Counted from the stretch's first letter, positions 52,775 through 63,693 are shown. The stretch: 64,000 nucleotides of DNA from Batillaria attramentaria (GCA_018292915.2 JACVVK020000090.1:1356001-1420000); one strand, 5' to 3'. Notes: generated by a model from the letters alone, not told the origin. Numbers and translations: made by a program.

Positions 52775-53837
52775 ATGACGCTGCTGATCTTACAAGCAGA
52801 ATAAGAGTCAGTGAAACTAGAAAAGAAGAAGAAAACACAAGCTGGAAACTTTTCACCGTTTGGTGCCAGGCAGCTTTCATGTCAGAACGAAACAGCCATC
52901 AGAAAAAAACTTGGCTTTCTCCTTCCTCTGCATTGCATGTGTGACTATGGTAAGACCAAGCCAATACTCTGAACTGAAAGTGAACACAAAGTGAACAACA
53001 TAGCTACGGAGATTCGATGACATGGCAGCTTACACGAGCGTATTGAATACAACAAATCCTAGCAGTAAGGCTCAGTATAGTTCGCACCCCTGGGCCGTAC
53101 TGGGCAAACTATTCAAACGCATCCACACCCAGTTGGTTGAGTTCGCCTGCTTAGATCGGTTTAGGGTTAGGTGTAGGTTTAGGGTTGGGGTTACCTTGTG
53201 GTAATGGTGCAATCGCTATGTTGTTTAGACGGTCACAGTGCATTTACAGCAGGTGTAAATGACACAAGGGGGCGAACTATACCAACGCAGCAGCAGTAAG
53301 CTCATGTTGACCAGGGAAAATCAATTTCAGTTTCCAAACAAAATCAGGGGGTGAAAAGGTGCAACTCGCTTAACTCGAAGCTAGAGTCAAAATTCGATCT
53401 TATCCGTCGTCACGGATAAGTCAAACTTCGGATACGTCGAACAAAAATCCATTTCCCCTGCGAATTCGACTTAAGCGTGTTCGACTGTATATCTTCTTCT
53501 ACATTTAAGCGTACATTCAAACAGGACCTAGTGGATCGCACATAACGTACGTTACGCGGCAACCTGTTATTTAGATTTTCTAGTTTACATCGTTTCAGTA
53601 TTATATCAGTGATTTGTGTTTACAAAGGTCGCACGTATGTGTGAATGCGTTTGGACGTGATGGACGATTTTCTCCATAGTTTTGTTTCTTGTAGTTTAGT
53701 ACATAATTTTCTGTGTTGAATCTTTTCTTTTATATTTTGCTCCATTTTCTTCCTTAGATTGTCTCTGTAGTATTAGCAACGGCCAGTTTGCAAACTGGCG
53801 AATTTCTGTCAAAACTTTTACCGTTGATAAATAAAGT

Positions 53838-53868
<31 letters not shown>

Positions 53869-53959
53869 CCTCTCTCTCTTTCCAAATTCAAGCGGAATAA
53901 CATCAAATTGATGGTAAAAAGAAAAACGTTAAGAGACGTATTAGTGGAGGCTTACACCT

Positions 53960-53996
<37 letters not shown>

Positions 53997-55237
53997 TTAT
54001 CTTATAGATAGGGAGATTCGGAATGCATCCCGTTTTCCCCTCTTTTCCTGCATGTATCACGTGTGACTGTGACTGTTTTCCATTACGCGGCCCCTCCCGT
54101 GTCCTTTCCGCTCAGGCCTTACTGGAGTAATGCACGTCTACTTTCTCTTTAGGCCAGAGAGGCAGTTCACACAAACCTGCTTGCCTCACTTATGTCCCAC
54201 CTCTGTGCAAAATGTCTCAGCTTCACAGGCAGCTTGCCTCTTTTTGTGACCGCCTACCATGCACTTTGACCAACATAACACAAAAATCACGAAAACCACG
54301 CTTTTCCATGACAAGAAAACTCATTACAGACTAGCACACTTGCAAAACAGAGCACCGCAAACACCAAACATGACCCCATGCTCAGTTTGTGTCGTTACGC
54401 CTGTCTCTGATCACACTATCGACATTGTTATCTTGTCAGCTACCCAGCGTAATGAAGTCTCTGATCACACTATAGACATTGTTATCTTGTCAGCTACCCA
54501 GCGTAATGAAGTCTCTGATCACACTATAGACATTGTTATCTTGTCAGCTACCCAGCGTAATGAATGGCATTACCAATCGCGTATTTCCCTGGGCTGGACA
54601 GTGCCACGCCGGCATCGCGCGTTTCCGGTTGTGCACGGACGACATCCTGGTCATCCTCGCCTGTCGCAGCATCCCGGGTGGACATGTTCAAAGACATGTT
54701 CAAACCGTTTGCCGTGTCCCTGTGTAACACGCACAGACGATGCCGTGCAATATGACAGCTTTGAATGAAGCAATCTCCTTGTTGGCTTTTACAAACTAGT
54801 TTGTATATGTTTAGCAATGCTCTATCACTGCTAACACTACAACAGTTTTGCTAGCATTAAAGAAGTTAGCAGGACTGACGCAGAATGTGAGCAGGGTTAT
54901 AGCGTCGGTTATAGCGGGGACGGGAGGCGTTCGTAAAGCAAGGTGTCGGAGTACGATTTATGCCAAACGCTAAGCAAACAATTAGCATTGTCAGCAATGA
55001 GGTTCTGACGGATCAGCATGCTTAAAAATAAAAGAAGATAATTATGCATTTACAGGTCAGGGACGCAGCTGAAAATCTACTACGGCCTTGAGGTAGCCTT
55101 CGATCTGTTCTAAGCTGTGCTATTGCTACTGCACCAGAGAGTGTCGGCTTTGTCCCAGTACTATTTACTTACATCTGAACATCAGCCATGGACACCGCTG
55201 CCAGCACCATGACGCACGTGCACAGTCTCCATAACTG

Positions 55238-55291
<54 letters not shown>

Positions 55292-55587
55292 GGTAGTCAC
55301 ACAGTAGTCAGAAAAGATAATGCTTACTTTGGCTCTTGTCACTTACACCGACCAGAAACAGAAAGACAGAAAACACTGACTGCTGCGAAAAGTGTTAGAC
55401 CAACAGGCCAGGAGCGCCTTTTTTCTCTTTGATAAGTACACTACACAAACGTACGTGGTTCTGTGAAAAGTAATCGCCGAAAATCGTTGGCAACTGCAAC
55501 CCCAAACGCACTATAGCATAATGTGGTGCTGGGTCTTACCATAATACTCGTGAGGTCACGTCGTGAGATGTTCCCACTACTCGCCAT
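49353..55587 (-). CDS. Gene 1: secreted MACPF protein with PAN/apple-like modules (3' end not found)
   Basis: Coding exons, 5' to 3': 55540-55587, 55173-55234, 54574-54719, 50088-51758, 49353-49532. Phases agree at every junction (0, 2, 1, 1). Order: signal peptide, short linker, MACPF domain, two PAN-like modules, an EB/EGF-like Cys module, a third PAN-like module. The MACPF signature is visible as YGTH followed by F and a Gly six residues on. MACPF proteins oligomerise in membranes to form pores, and in animals serve immunity, egg defence or development; which applies here cannot be told from sequence. The last exon ends in phase 1 with a GTAAAA donor, so at least one more exon is missing. 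Either it lies in the repeat-rich 41.6-49.3 kb interval, or the transcript joins the phase-1 HYR exon of gene 2. Confidence 0.8.
50088..51758 (-). CDS. Gene 1 exon: MACPF domain, two PAN-like modules, EB/EGF-like module
   Basis: One uninterrupted 557-codon exon. Its N-terminal part (about 51,700-50,800) has the MACPF pattern: DYGLMGYDILKG near the start, Ser/Thr-rich amphipathic stretches of the kind that become membrane hairpins, and the signature YGTHFVHKATFG near 51,190-51,230 (second signature Gly replaced by Ala). Two Cys-rich PAN/apple-like modules follow: CIDLCYDLAKCEAVDYC near 50.65 kb and CLQRCSADAFCVAFTAC near 50.4 kb. It ends with an EB/EGF-like segment (CTKDSDCQQVTNAKCISGVC). Donor is A|GTAAGT. 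Single-exon MACPF domains are common in molluscs. The lytic activity of this protein is unknown. Confidence 0.88.
51810..53880 (+). pseudogene. LINE 3' end interrupted by a DNA transposon (filled site)
   Basis: Left part 51,845-52,075 and right part 53,488-53,865 together match 46,108-46,605. Tail is a long ATC repeat after AATAAAGTTTC. Lies in the gene 1 intron before the MACPF exon, antisense to the gene. Confidence 0.85.
52076..53487. mobile_element. pogo/Tigger-like non-autonomous DNA transposon
   Basis: 1,412 bp flanked by TA on both sides (52,074-52,075; 53,488-53,489). Ends start CAGACCCATACGCTTAAGTC and, on the other strand, CAGTCGAACACGCTTAAGTC, then both carry ACTTCGGATACGTCGAA-type subterminal words. 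No transposase frame remains. An AC microsatellite sits at 52,720-52,771. Confidence 0.85.
54403..54564. repeat. 54-bp minisatellite, three copies
   Basis: Perfectly phased copies at 54,403, 54,457 and 54,511; each contains GTCTCTGATCACACTAT. Copies 2 and 3 share one substitution relative to copy 1. The array ends 4 bp short of the gene 1 linker-exon donor (54,568-54,573). Confidence 0.92.
54574..54719 (-). CDS. Gene 1 exon: linker before MACPF
   Basis: This 146-nt exon runs from acceptor TTACACAG to donor GTAATG. It is the only segment I found in the interval that enters in phase 2 and leaves in phase 1, exactly as the flanking exons require. It encodes an acidic, Thr/Ser-rich linker beginning DTANGLNMSLNMS with no recognisable domain. 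A 54-bp tandem repeat begins 4 bp beyond its donor. Confidence 0.5.
55173..55234 (-). CDS. Gene 1 exon: signal-peptide hydrophobic core
   Basis: It encodes LWRLCTCVMVLAAVSMA then DVQ, a typical hydrophobic core with an A-x-A-like end. The acceptor is TTTCAG directly behind a long TG repeat (55241-55288 as AC on the plus strand). The donor is AT|GTAAGT, phase 2, which fits the next exon. Cleavage after the SMA is likely but not proven. Confidence 0.65.
55241..55290. repeat. AC/TG repeat abutting gene 1 signal-peptide exon
   Basis: On the transcript strand a TG run ends directly before TTTCAG. Confidence 0.9.
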
Positions 55588-55627
55588 GACACCACAAGCT
55601 CGGGGAAGATGTTTTCTGTGTATGTGT
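55540..55627 (-). CDS. Gene 1 exon with start codon (5'UTR plus 16 codons)
   Basis: A strong acceptor (TTTTTTACAG) ends at 55628, leaving about 40 nt of 5'UTR. ATG is at 55587 and encodes MASSGNISRRDLTSIM; a GTAAG donor follows at 55535-55539 in phase 0. An upstream in-frame ATG at 55647 lies beyond the acceptor and is not used in this model. The exon supplies the n-region of a signal peptide completed by the next exon. Confidence 0.62.
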
Positions 55628-55685
55628 CTGTAAAAAATCACAAACAAACAATTAAAAACTGCTTCGCAGAGATTTTTTGTGCGAT

Positions 55686-55845
55686 CATGTTTTTATGTTG
55701 TTTTCATAGTAATGGAAACAACATCATAGGACAGACTAAAATTTCCACGTTCAAAGGCAAGTTTTATGGCACAAACGCACGTCGCTTGAATTCTCCGCGG
55801 AGACATGATGGAAGCTCTGACAATAACGTCATTGTTACTGGCTGG
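55686..55845. repeat. Dispersed repeat with a 13-bp stem, copy 2
   Basis: Related to 12,005-12,160 (ATGTTGTTTTCAT, AGTA, ATGGAAACAACAT). It lies just upstream of the gene 1 start exon, in the leader intron. A TG microsatellite follows (55,890-55,960). Confidence 0.6.
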
Positions 55846-55888
55846 CATAGTGCCCCTGAACGCACTTCTCCGTCACAGTGAGTGCATG

Positions 55889-55960
<72 letters not shown>

Positions 55961-56099
55961 TATTGTGTCCAGGCCTGTTTCTCCGAAGATGTTCAACCGA
56001 TTGGCTTCGAATTTGGGGTCAAAAAGTTGGTTGTCTGGCGTTTACAGGCGTAAACTTTATTCAAATCACTCCATTTTTTAAATGTGGATAACATGAATA

Positions 56100-56656
56100 C
56101 GGACGCCAAACAGAGTGAATTTTAGAGATAGTTGCTCTTATACTTTTGATATAAACCGTACCTCATTTGACGGCCAGAGCAGTTACGTTAAGTATAAGCG
56201 TCATTTCGCTTGCAACATTGTGCCCCAGAGACTGAAGAATTCATTCCAACCAAATTGATGGTGCTCATGTACAACCTTGCATACGTCAAAAAGTTAGTGA
56301 CGTCAACCAGCTACGGGAATAACACTGCCTCATTTGTTTGGGGTGTTGCGTGTGCAAAGAGGCAAGAAAAAAGTTTCCACTACTTTCTTTATGTCAACTC
56401 ATGCTTTATGTCATTGTTTCATTTCCGCTGAACGATCTCCAGTCTAAACAAAATGGAGATATTGATGGATGTTTATTTCTCAACGGTAAAAATTTTCACA
56501 AAGGTCAATTTCGAACTTTCCGTTGATACAACTACTTCATAAAAAGCAAACAAAACATTACTAGATATTATTAATACAAGTAAAACAAAAATACCCTCCA
56601 TAGCTGTACAAACCCACAAACATGTCTGCGCGAGTACGGGCGCGCGCGCGCAGATA

Positions 56657-56715
<59 letters not shown>

Positions 56716-57380
56716 CATGTATATCTGACAATGACTGGCACATCATGTATATCTGACAATGACTGGCATATGACTTGCATATCCGAGCAAAATAAAATTT
56801 CACTCCCAAGACTTAACAAAATAACTATGCACGTGACGTATAGGTGCCAAAATGACGCACATTCTGCCCGTCTTTAACTGATGGCATAAATGGGCTGTGT
56901 TTTTGTGAACGTGTAAGCCACTGAGTGGGTTATAGAAAGCCATAACTCACGCTTCGCTCTCTCTTTCCTTACTATTTTCGTAAAGCACTCGTAGTTAACT
57001 CACTGAAAATTTGCAGATGCTGCGAGTAAACTAAGTGGGTGATCATTTGCAGTTTACTGCTCCTGAGCCCCGTTTCTGTGTCTAAATGAATGATGTTGGC
57101 ACTGGCATGCTCAATTTGTGCAAGAAAAGTCTTCAGTTTTACCTGACCTGGCCATAGCTGTGAAAAATGTCAATTAGTTCATTTTTTGGACCTTTCTCAA
57201 ATCAATACTACCATATTGCAATAGATGTAACAATGTTTTCCCGCTATCTATTTACTGACAAACTGAATTTTGCTGTAAGTGAGACCCTCCCACTAAAGGG
57301 GGATAAAGGGTGATTTGGGGAATATTCAGTTATTGGTAGTGCAGAAACCAAGCTGTCTTTTGTCATAAACATTATTACCG
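56100..57380. other. Gene 1 leader intron, no gene seen
   Basis: Unique sequence plus an AC array at 56,660-56,714 and a 28-bp tandem duplication containing CATCATGTATATCTGACAAT near 56,710-56,765. Confidence 0.5.
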
Positions 57381-57388
57381 TAGCACGG

Positions 57389-57887
57389 TTAAGGCCTGAG
57401 ATGTTTGCTGAAATCTTTAGCTTGACAAGGGGCCATGTTGAGAATGTAGCTGGTATATTGTGACGCGAGAATCATGGCCGTGTGGCGGGGATGTAGTACA
57501 TATTGGAATAAACACTCACAAATCTTCATATTTCGTGAAGAATCGCGACAGGAAGACTCCCGCTCGAACCCTAATCGTGCAAAGCGTGAACAGACTGAGC
57601 TGTGCTTGATCGATTTCGCATTCACCTCGCAAATTTACATTTCCTTGAAAGCGTTAGCTTGTTTGTTTGTGTCTTTAGTCGAAGTTTAGAAGTTGTGTTT
57701 TTGTTTGGATTTGAGTTCGTGAGTGAATTGACACCGTCTTGCCCGCATAAAAAGGAGCACTTTATTCTGTCGGCGTCGTGCTCTGCCGACGTACAAACTC
57801 GTTCGTCTGCTATGTGCAGCCGCTGTCGATTGTCAGTTTTTACTCGGATAAACGTTCAAAATATCCCATAAACTGGCCCAAAATAGG
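57389..57887 (+). repeat. Repeat with conserved short ORF, copy 2
   Basis: Plus-strand counterpart of 3,408-3,750. ORF from 57,602 begins MLDRFRIHLANLHFLESVSL and shares CSA-x-VQTR-x-SAMCSRCRL with copy 1. Its upstream part (GGCCTGAGATGTTTGCTGAA) also matches 38,888-39,010. Confidence 0.65.
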
Positions 57888-58031
57888 GTGATAAAGCAAT
57901 TACACCCCTTCAAGCTGTGGTATACCGACTCGTATTTTGATCCAAGACGCAGTCAACTCTTCGCTAAAGCTCAGGGTCCATTTGCGTCTTGGATCAAAAA
58001 TACTCGTCGGTATACCACAGCTTGATGAGGA
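57888..58031. repeat. Fold-back element, copy 2
   Basis: Arms contain GGTATACCGACTCGTATTTT and complement, separated by a loop of about 35 bp. With the adjacent repeat it forms the uninterrupted version of the 1,534-3,750 locus. Confidence 0.78.
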
Positions 58032-58312
58032 ATAACAGCTTATTATTTAACATGTTTATAAGCTACAGTTTGCCTTCAAACGTTGTCATAAGCTGTATTA
58101 GTTGTTTCAGTACCCGAAAATCAAAACATCTTAAAGTCGCTAAATTTGACGGCACACAGGCAGCATATAAATGAACAGCAATATAACAAATAATATTACA
58201 CACCAAGAACAAATGCAAAATAGACGTAGAAAACAACTTACCGGTATGGAGACAGAGACATTTTATTTTCTTCAGTGCCTCAAACAGAGATTTCTAATCG
58301 TCCAATACTCAC

Positions 58313-58359
58313 CTGACGCTGGCTGGAAGACCACTGACTTCAGAAGAGCACGAAGAGAT
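58313..58359 (-). other. Candidate non-coding first exon (5'UTR) of gene 1
   Basis: It starts roughly 25-30 nt after the TATA box and ends at GCGTCAG|GTGAGT. It contains no ATG, as expected for a leader exon. It would splice to the acceptor at 55628. The exact transcription start is a guess. Confidence 0.4.
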
Positions 58360-58383
58360 GAGACAAGTGCGGAGGACTCTTAG

Positions 58384-58391
58384 TATTTATA
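58384..58391 (-). promoter_or_regulatory. TATA box of gene 1 (candidate)
   Basis: On the minus strand TATAAATA lies about 30 nt upstream of a pyrimidine-rich stretch that ends in a perfect CAG|GTGAGT donor. Spacing, orientation and position 2.7 kb upstream of the first gene 1 coding exon fit a core promoter. No other TATA-donor pair was seen nearby. Confidence 0.45.
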
Positions 58392-58613
58392 CTCATTTCT
58401 GTATGGCACAGCGCCAAATAGCTTTAAAAAAATCAGAATCGAGCAGTATACCTGAAACAGTGGCTGTTGTTTGAGAAGGTCTATCTATGTTCGACACGTG
58501 TTGCCACTTAGCGGGTTTGAAGAGGAGGGGAGGGGTGGAGGAGGGGCAGATACGTTTGCAGTTGGGGTGAGGGTGGTCGTCGGATTGTCTGCTGAAGTTG
58601 TTCAGTACGTCAG

Positions 58614-58615
<2 letters not shown>

Positions 58616-58680
<65 letters not shown>
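58616..58680. repeat. TG microsatellite
   Basis: Pure TG array. Confidence 0.9.
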
Positions 58681-58699
58681 GTAGCATACCTTCTGTATC

Positions 58700-58972
58700 A
58701 TCGGTGGTCGGTGATATTGTGGTTAAGACTTTGTCACCCAAGCGAGAGGTCGAGTTCGAATCCCACTCAGTATTTCTTTCTCGTATGTTGCACCGTTCAT
58801 TCGTGCCGACCGTCGTGGTTTTTCTCCGGGTACTCAGGCTTCCTCCCCCTCTGCTTTGGAAATATTCAACCCACAAAATTCGAAAACGACGAAACTTAAA
58901 TTGCTGAGCTGGCCCTTCGCAGCATGTGATTATTATGTGTTCACGTCCAGTGCTTGAGAGAATGGGTTGAGC
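58700..58972 (+). mobile_element. SINE family B, 3'-truncated
   Basis: Head TCGGTGGTCGGTGATATTGT and body through CCAGTGCTTGAGAGAATG; the tail is missing. Confidence 0.78.
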
Positions 58973-58974
58973 TC

Positions 58975-59335
58975 GCAACAGTGGCATCTCGTGGAATCTT
59001 TGTGCTTCTAAAAAGATGTAAAAATTCTTCTTTTACATAAACACATTCAATTAGACCTGTTTGATAAATTAGTTTCACCACTCTTACTCTACGGTAGCGA
59101 AATATGGTGTCCTGAAAGGACGAATCTTGCTTCAAAACTACAACTTTGATTTTACAAATAATTATGTGTTCAGTTGCAGTAAGTCAACACCGAAATGCAT
59201 GCTTTATGGTGAAGTCCATTATAATTATATGTCTGCAAAGTCTCGGATGCTAAACTTCTGTTGTCGGCATGTAAACAGTAGCAATACAGGCAAATTCTCT
59301 TACGTTGTGCACCGGTTTTTGCTCGAAAGGCACAA
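58975..59335 (+). pseudogene. LINE reverse-transcriptase C-terminal fragment
   Basis: Frames give QLDLFDKLVSPLLLYGSEIW then, after a frameshift, CSKSTPKCMLYGEV and KSRMLNFCCR, as in the L-x-LYGSE-x-W and STP-x-CM-x-YGE region of L1/Nimb-like LINEs. Broken by stops. Confidence 0.75.
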
Positions 59336-59349
59336 TTAATGCCACTTGC

Positions 59350-59351
<2 letters not shown>

Positions 59352-59437
<86 letters not shown>
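59352..59437. repeat. AT then TG microsatellite
   Basis: TA tract to 59,383 followed by TG. Confidence 0.9.
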
Positions 59438-59439
<2 letters not shown>

Positions 59440-59576
59440 AAACTCGCAGTTTTACGGTCGAAATCAACAAACTCGTGTGATGTGGTGTATTTTCCGTGTG
59501 TGGTGTATTTTCCGTAATCGGGGGCACCTCATTGTGAAAACTCTATATATACACAAATTTACAAGGGTGTCTGTGT

Positions 59577-59717
59577 GTCACGTCTTTTTCCATCATGTAA
59601 GGGTGATATCAAAGACGAAAAAAGGCCAGCACAAATATTTGGCCCCAGCCAGGATTCGAACTCACGACCCGACCATTGAGAATCCAACGCTCTGCCACTC
59701 GGCTATCCCTGCTCCCC
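59577..59717 (-). mobile_element. SINE family A
   Basis: Complementary copy: TGATATCAAAGACG, AATATTTGGCCCCAGCC, TTCGAACTCACGACCC and head ending GGCTATCCCTGCTCCC. Confidence 0.85.
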
Positions 59718-59746
59718 ACAAAAATGTACAAAGCCGTAAGGTCAGG

Positions 59747-59792
<46 letters not shown>

Positions 59793-59869
59793 TGCAAACC
59801 AGAACAGTCAAGTGGTGTTATGGACATAAAACATGTGGGTTTTGAGGTTTTTCTTGAAAGTGTCAAGGG

Positions 59870-60032
59870 AGGGTGCTTGGCAGAGTGAATGAAAATCCTA
59901 ATGCTCGGGTCGTGAGTTCGTAACCCGGCTGGGGCCAAATATTTGTGCTGGCTTTTTCATCGTTGCCCCGTCATTGATATCACTCGTATGTGGTGGAAAA
60001 GGACGTTAAATCCCCAAACACCCACCCACCCC
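59870..60032 (+). mobile_element. SINE family A
   Basis: Starts with a diverged head, then CTAATGCTCGGGTCGTGAG, GGCTGGGGCCAAATATTTG and the usual GTTAAATCCCC tail. Confidence 0.8.
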
Positions 60033-60327
60033 ACCCCTACATTTGGTAGTTAGTACTGTCAATGACCGCCACCGTACAAGCTGTCGTCACGTCACATGAT
60101 ACTACGCGCCTATCGGGCTGGGACAGACAGAGGATATAGGCCCAGGGAGCTTATCAGCAACAGGCGAGTACGTTGAGACGGTAAAACGAAATTTCAACCA
60201 ACACAGCGAGCACGGTTAGCAGCTGTGATAAGCTTGTCAGTCACATTGGAGTAACTTGAGCCAGGTGGGTCACAACCAAATGTTTGTGAAATAAAAAAGG
60301 AAAAAGAATAGCAACCAAATGTACTTT

Positions 60328-60359
<32 letters not shown>

Positions 60360-60580
60360 AGAAAGGAAGGAAGGGAGGAAGGAATGAACTTTATTTTCCA
60401 ACGGAAGGGATTTAACCAAACAATGATTATTTTTCAATCAGCCGTTGCTACAAAAAAGAGAGACTACAATGGCAAGATAAAAGGAAATACAAGAAGAAAG
60501 AAGAAGAAAGAAACACAATGGCAAAAATAATAAAGAAAAATTACACGAAAGAAATATAACACGAAAGAAAAAAATTTCTC

Positions 60581-60595
<15 letters not shown>

Positions 60596-60654
<59 letters not shown>

Positions 60655-60662
60655 GCACACAC
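60596..60662. repeat. AC microsatellite
   Basis: TC tract leading into AC array. Confidence 0.9.
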
Positions 60663-60663
60663 T

Positions 60664-61056
60664 ATGTGTGACTCTCATTGTACCTTCTGTGGTGTGGAGG
60701 AAGAGACTACTGTGCATCTTTTCTGGGACTTCCCTATTGTACAAAATTTCTGGACTAGTATTTTAACATGGTTGTATACCATATGTTCCCATTGTACCAA
60801 ATTTACCTTTTCGGAATCTCTAATTCTTTTCGGTTGGAAACAGAACTGTAAAACTGACAAGGTCAAGGATCTCATAATATTGTTAGGAAAGTTTGACACA
60901 TACAAGAGTAAATTACAGAAAACACTACCAAACATTAATATGTTTAAGAATGTTATCAAGTACAGGCACAATGTTGAAAAATACAGGCACATAACTACCT
61001 CACTAGACAAATTTACAAGCCAGTGGACATCATATAAAGCTCTACTAGAATGATAT
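60664..61056 (+). pseudogene. LINE ORF2 C-terminus with zf-RVT Cys/His motif
   Basis: Encodes HCTFCGVEEETTVHLFWDFP then IVQNFW and ends WTSYKALLE with a stop. C-x2-C ... H-L-F-W is the zinc-knuckle that follows the reverse transcriptase in many L1/Tx1-like LINEs. Intact over 129 codons but 5'-truncated. Confidence 0.78.
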
Positions 61057-61108
61057 CTATAAGCTATGCATAATTTCTACAGTAACCGGTTCATGTACGT
61101 ATGTGCAA

Positions 61109-61109
<1 letters not shown>

Positions 61110-61181
<72 letters not shown>

Positions 61182-61263
61182 CGTGAGAGTGAGAGTGAGT
61201 GTGTGAGTGTGAGTGAGTGAGTGAGAGTGAGTGAGTGTGTGTGAGTGTGTGTGAGTGTGTGTG
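61110..61263. repeat. TG / GAGT microsatellite
   Basis: TG array passing into GTGAGT-type repeats. Confidence 0.9.
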
Positions 61264-61561
61264 TTCAAATAGAGGTGCGGACGAAGCGATAATGTACAAA
61301 GGATGCGGCTGATAGAATACAATCAGATAATGACTTTGTATGCAGTGTACATAGTAGACGGAATTCATGTAAACAAGGTAAAATATGCAATGCACGCAAA
61401 GTATGTAGTGTACGTAGCATATAATCATGTAACTTAGGTCATTGTATGGAATGTAATGTGCATAGGTAAGGTATGTGAGGTATGAAATTTATGTACTGTA
61501 TGTAATGTTGTCCGCTATGTCATCATATACCAAAAAGATGAATTTAAAAAAAAACTAGAGG

Positions 61562-61625
61562 AGTTAGTTAGTTAGTTAGGGCTTAACGCCGCGCAAGCGA
61601 CAAAGGCTAATTCGCGGCAAATGAA
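61562..61625 (-). mobile_element. Retroelement 3' end with TAAC tail, copy 2
   Basis: Complement of GTTAGTTAGGGCTTAACGCC; see copy 1 at 44,881. Confidence 0.5.
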
Positions 61626-61810
61626 AGTCCCTTCCTGCCAGGTCTTTTAAAACATAAAATTCCCCTGTTAAAACAAGATGTAAATAGAAAATAAAAATTT
61701 GTTAGGTCTAAATGAGATTTTCCCTTCAAGACTTAAAATATTTAACATAGGTGGTCACTACATGTTTCAAGACTTGAATGTTAAAATATAAAAGGTCAGT
61801 GCAGGTCGGG

Positions 61811-63364
61811 AACTAGAGGAGCAAAGCCTCCTTGGCGCACTTGTGAGATGGGTCAAGGTCATTGAAAAGAGTATGTTAATAAAGCTCTTATCACTATCTA
61901 TCCTGAAGTAAGGTGTTTCTTGTGTTCATAGTTAAAAAAAAAAAAAAAAAAAAAAAACGGCAAGTGGCAACATAACAGTTTTCCAAGGACAGCTTGCATG
62001 AGATCTGTAAGTGAAGACCTTATCAATGACTATCATTATACCAAGTTTGATAGGTTTTGCAGTTTCTCTGTACAAATGGTAATGTAAAATTTCACACCAG
62101 GCAACTGTAATGACCTTGACCTTGAGTCAAGGTCATTCAAAAAGGTATCTATGCACAGGTCTCATTGCTGTCTATCATTGTACCTTGTTTGGTGCCTCTG
62201 CTGTTTGTTGTTTAAAAGAAAATGCTAACGTTAATGTCTCCGCAAAATATTTTGAATGGCCTTGACCTTGACACAAGGAAACTGAATACAAGTACAGGTT
62301 TTGTGAATGTCTATGATCATGCAAAGTTTGATGCCTCTGGTACCCCTAGACTCTGAGAAAATGGCAATTTTCAATTCCCAATGAAACAGCTTTAATGACC
62401 TTGACCTTGCTGTCTATCAGCAAGCCAGGTTTGCTGCTCCTGCTGTTCATTGTTTCTGAGAAATAACGATGTTAAGGTTTTGGAAGGGTTTCCGCAAATC
62501 AGCCTGGATGGCCTTGACCTTGACGCAAAGTCACTGAATGCAGGCCTCTCAGTAAAGGGTGGGTGGGTGGTGTTTGGGGGTTTAACGTCCTTTTCCACCA
62601 CATAGGGTGATATCAAAGACGGGGCAACGATGAAAAAGCCAGCACAAATATTTGGCCCCAGCGGGGATCGAACTCACGACCCGAGCATTAGAAGTCCTAC
62701 GCTCTACCATTCGACCACCCCGGCTCCCCTCTCAGTAAAGGAGTTGTCAGTGTCTATCATCATGCAAAGTTTGAAGACTCTGGCTTTCATAGATTCCGAG
62801 AAAATGCCAATGTAAAATTTCCAAACAGACAGCTTTAGTGGCCTTGACCTTGGGTCAAGGTCAATCAGTTTGGTATTTTGTTAAAGGTCCTATTGCTGTC
62901 AATCAGCGTGCCAAGATTGGTGCCTCTGCTAGTCATTGTTTCTGAGAAAATACCAATGTTAAGGTTTTGGAAGGTTTTCCGCAAAACAGCGTGTATGGCT
63001 ATTACCTTTACTCATAGTCACGGAATACAGATATGTCAGTAAAGGTGTTGTCAATGTCTATCATCATACAAAGTTTGAAATCTCTGGCTTTTCTAGATTC
63101 TGAGAAAATGCCAATGTAAAATTTTCAAACAGACAGCTTTAGTGGAATCAATATGATATGTTATGAAAGGTCTTATGGCTGTCTATCAGCATGCTAAGGT
63201 TGGTGCCTCTGCTGTTTGTAGATTCTGAGAAAAGGCCAATGTCAAGGTTTACTGCGGACACGCAGACAGACAGATACCCCCCCCCCCCCCCCCGCCCACA
63301 CACACACACACACACAGACGACGGAGGGTTATTACATAGACTCACTTTGTTACACAAGTGAGCC
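61811..63364 (+). mobile_element. TCAAGGTCA-rich element, copy 3
   Basis: Runs from AACTAGAGGAGC to CACAAGTGAGCC. Several 300-bp units with CCTTGACCTTG and GTCAAGGTCA. Contains an A run near 61,928-61,956 and a nested SINE (62,559-62,728). Confidence 0.8.
62559..62728 (-). mobile_element. SINE family A nested in copy 3, with target duplication
   Basis: Full 170-bp copy flanked by CTCTCAGTAAAGG at 62,546-62,558 and 62,729-62,741. Its sequence is close to the 16,325 copy, so both look recent. Confidence 0.93.
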
Positions 63365-63581
63365 CCCGCCACCCCCCCTCACCCTCCACCCACACACCCA
63401 CACAAAAAAACAAAAACAAAAACAAATAAACCAAAAAAACGGTAACTCTTGAATCCACCTACATGCGGACTTGCAAAGCAAAGCATTAAATAATAATAAT
63501 AAAAAAAATTCTGTTATAATAATAATATATGGCGGTATTACCTAGAATGATGTGCACCAATTCTAAGCACGTACTTATAAA

Positions 63582-63591
63582 CACACACACA

Positions 63592-63675
<84 letters not shown>

Positions 63676-63693
63676 GCACGCACACACACACAC
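63582..63693. repeat. AC microsatellite
   Basis: Long AC array with ACGC near its end. Confidence 0.9.

Noticed and set aside
54259..54768. 169-codon plus-strand ORF containing three repeats of VSDHTIDIVILSATQRNE
   Set aside because: Open frame is produced by a 54-bp minisatellite; the opposite strand of its 3' part is a phase-compatible exon of gene 1.
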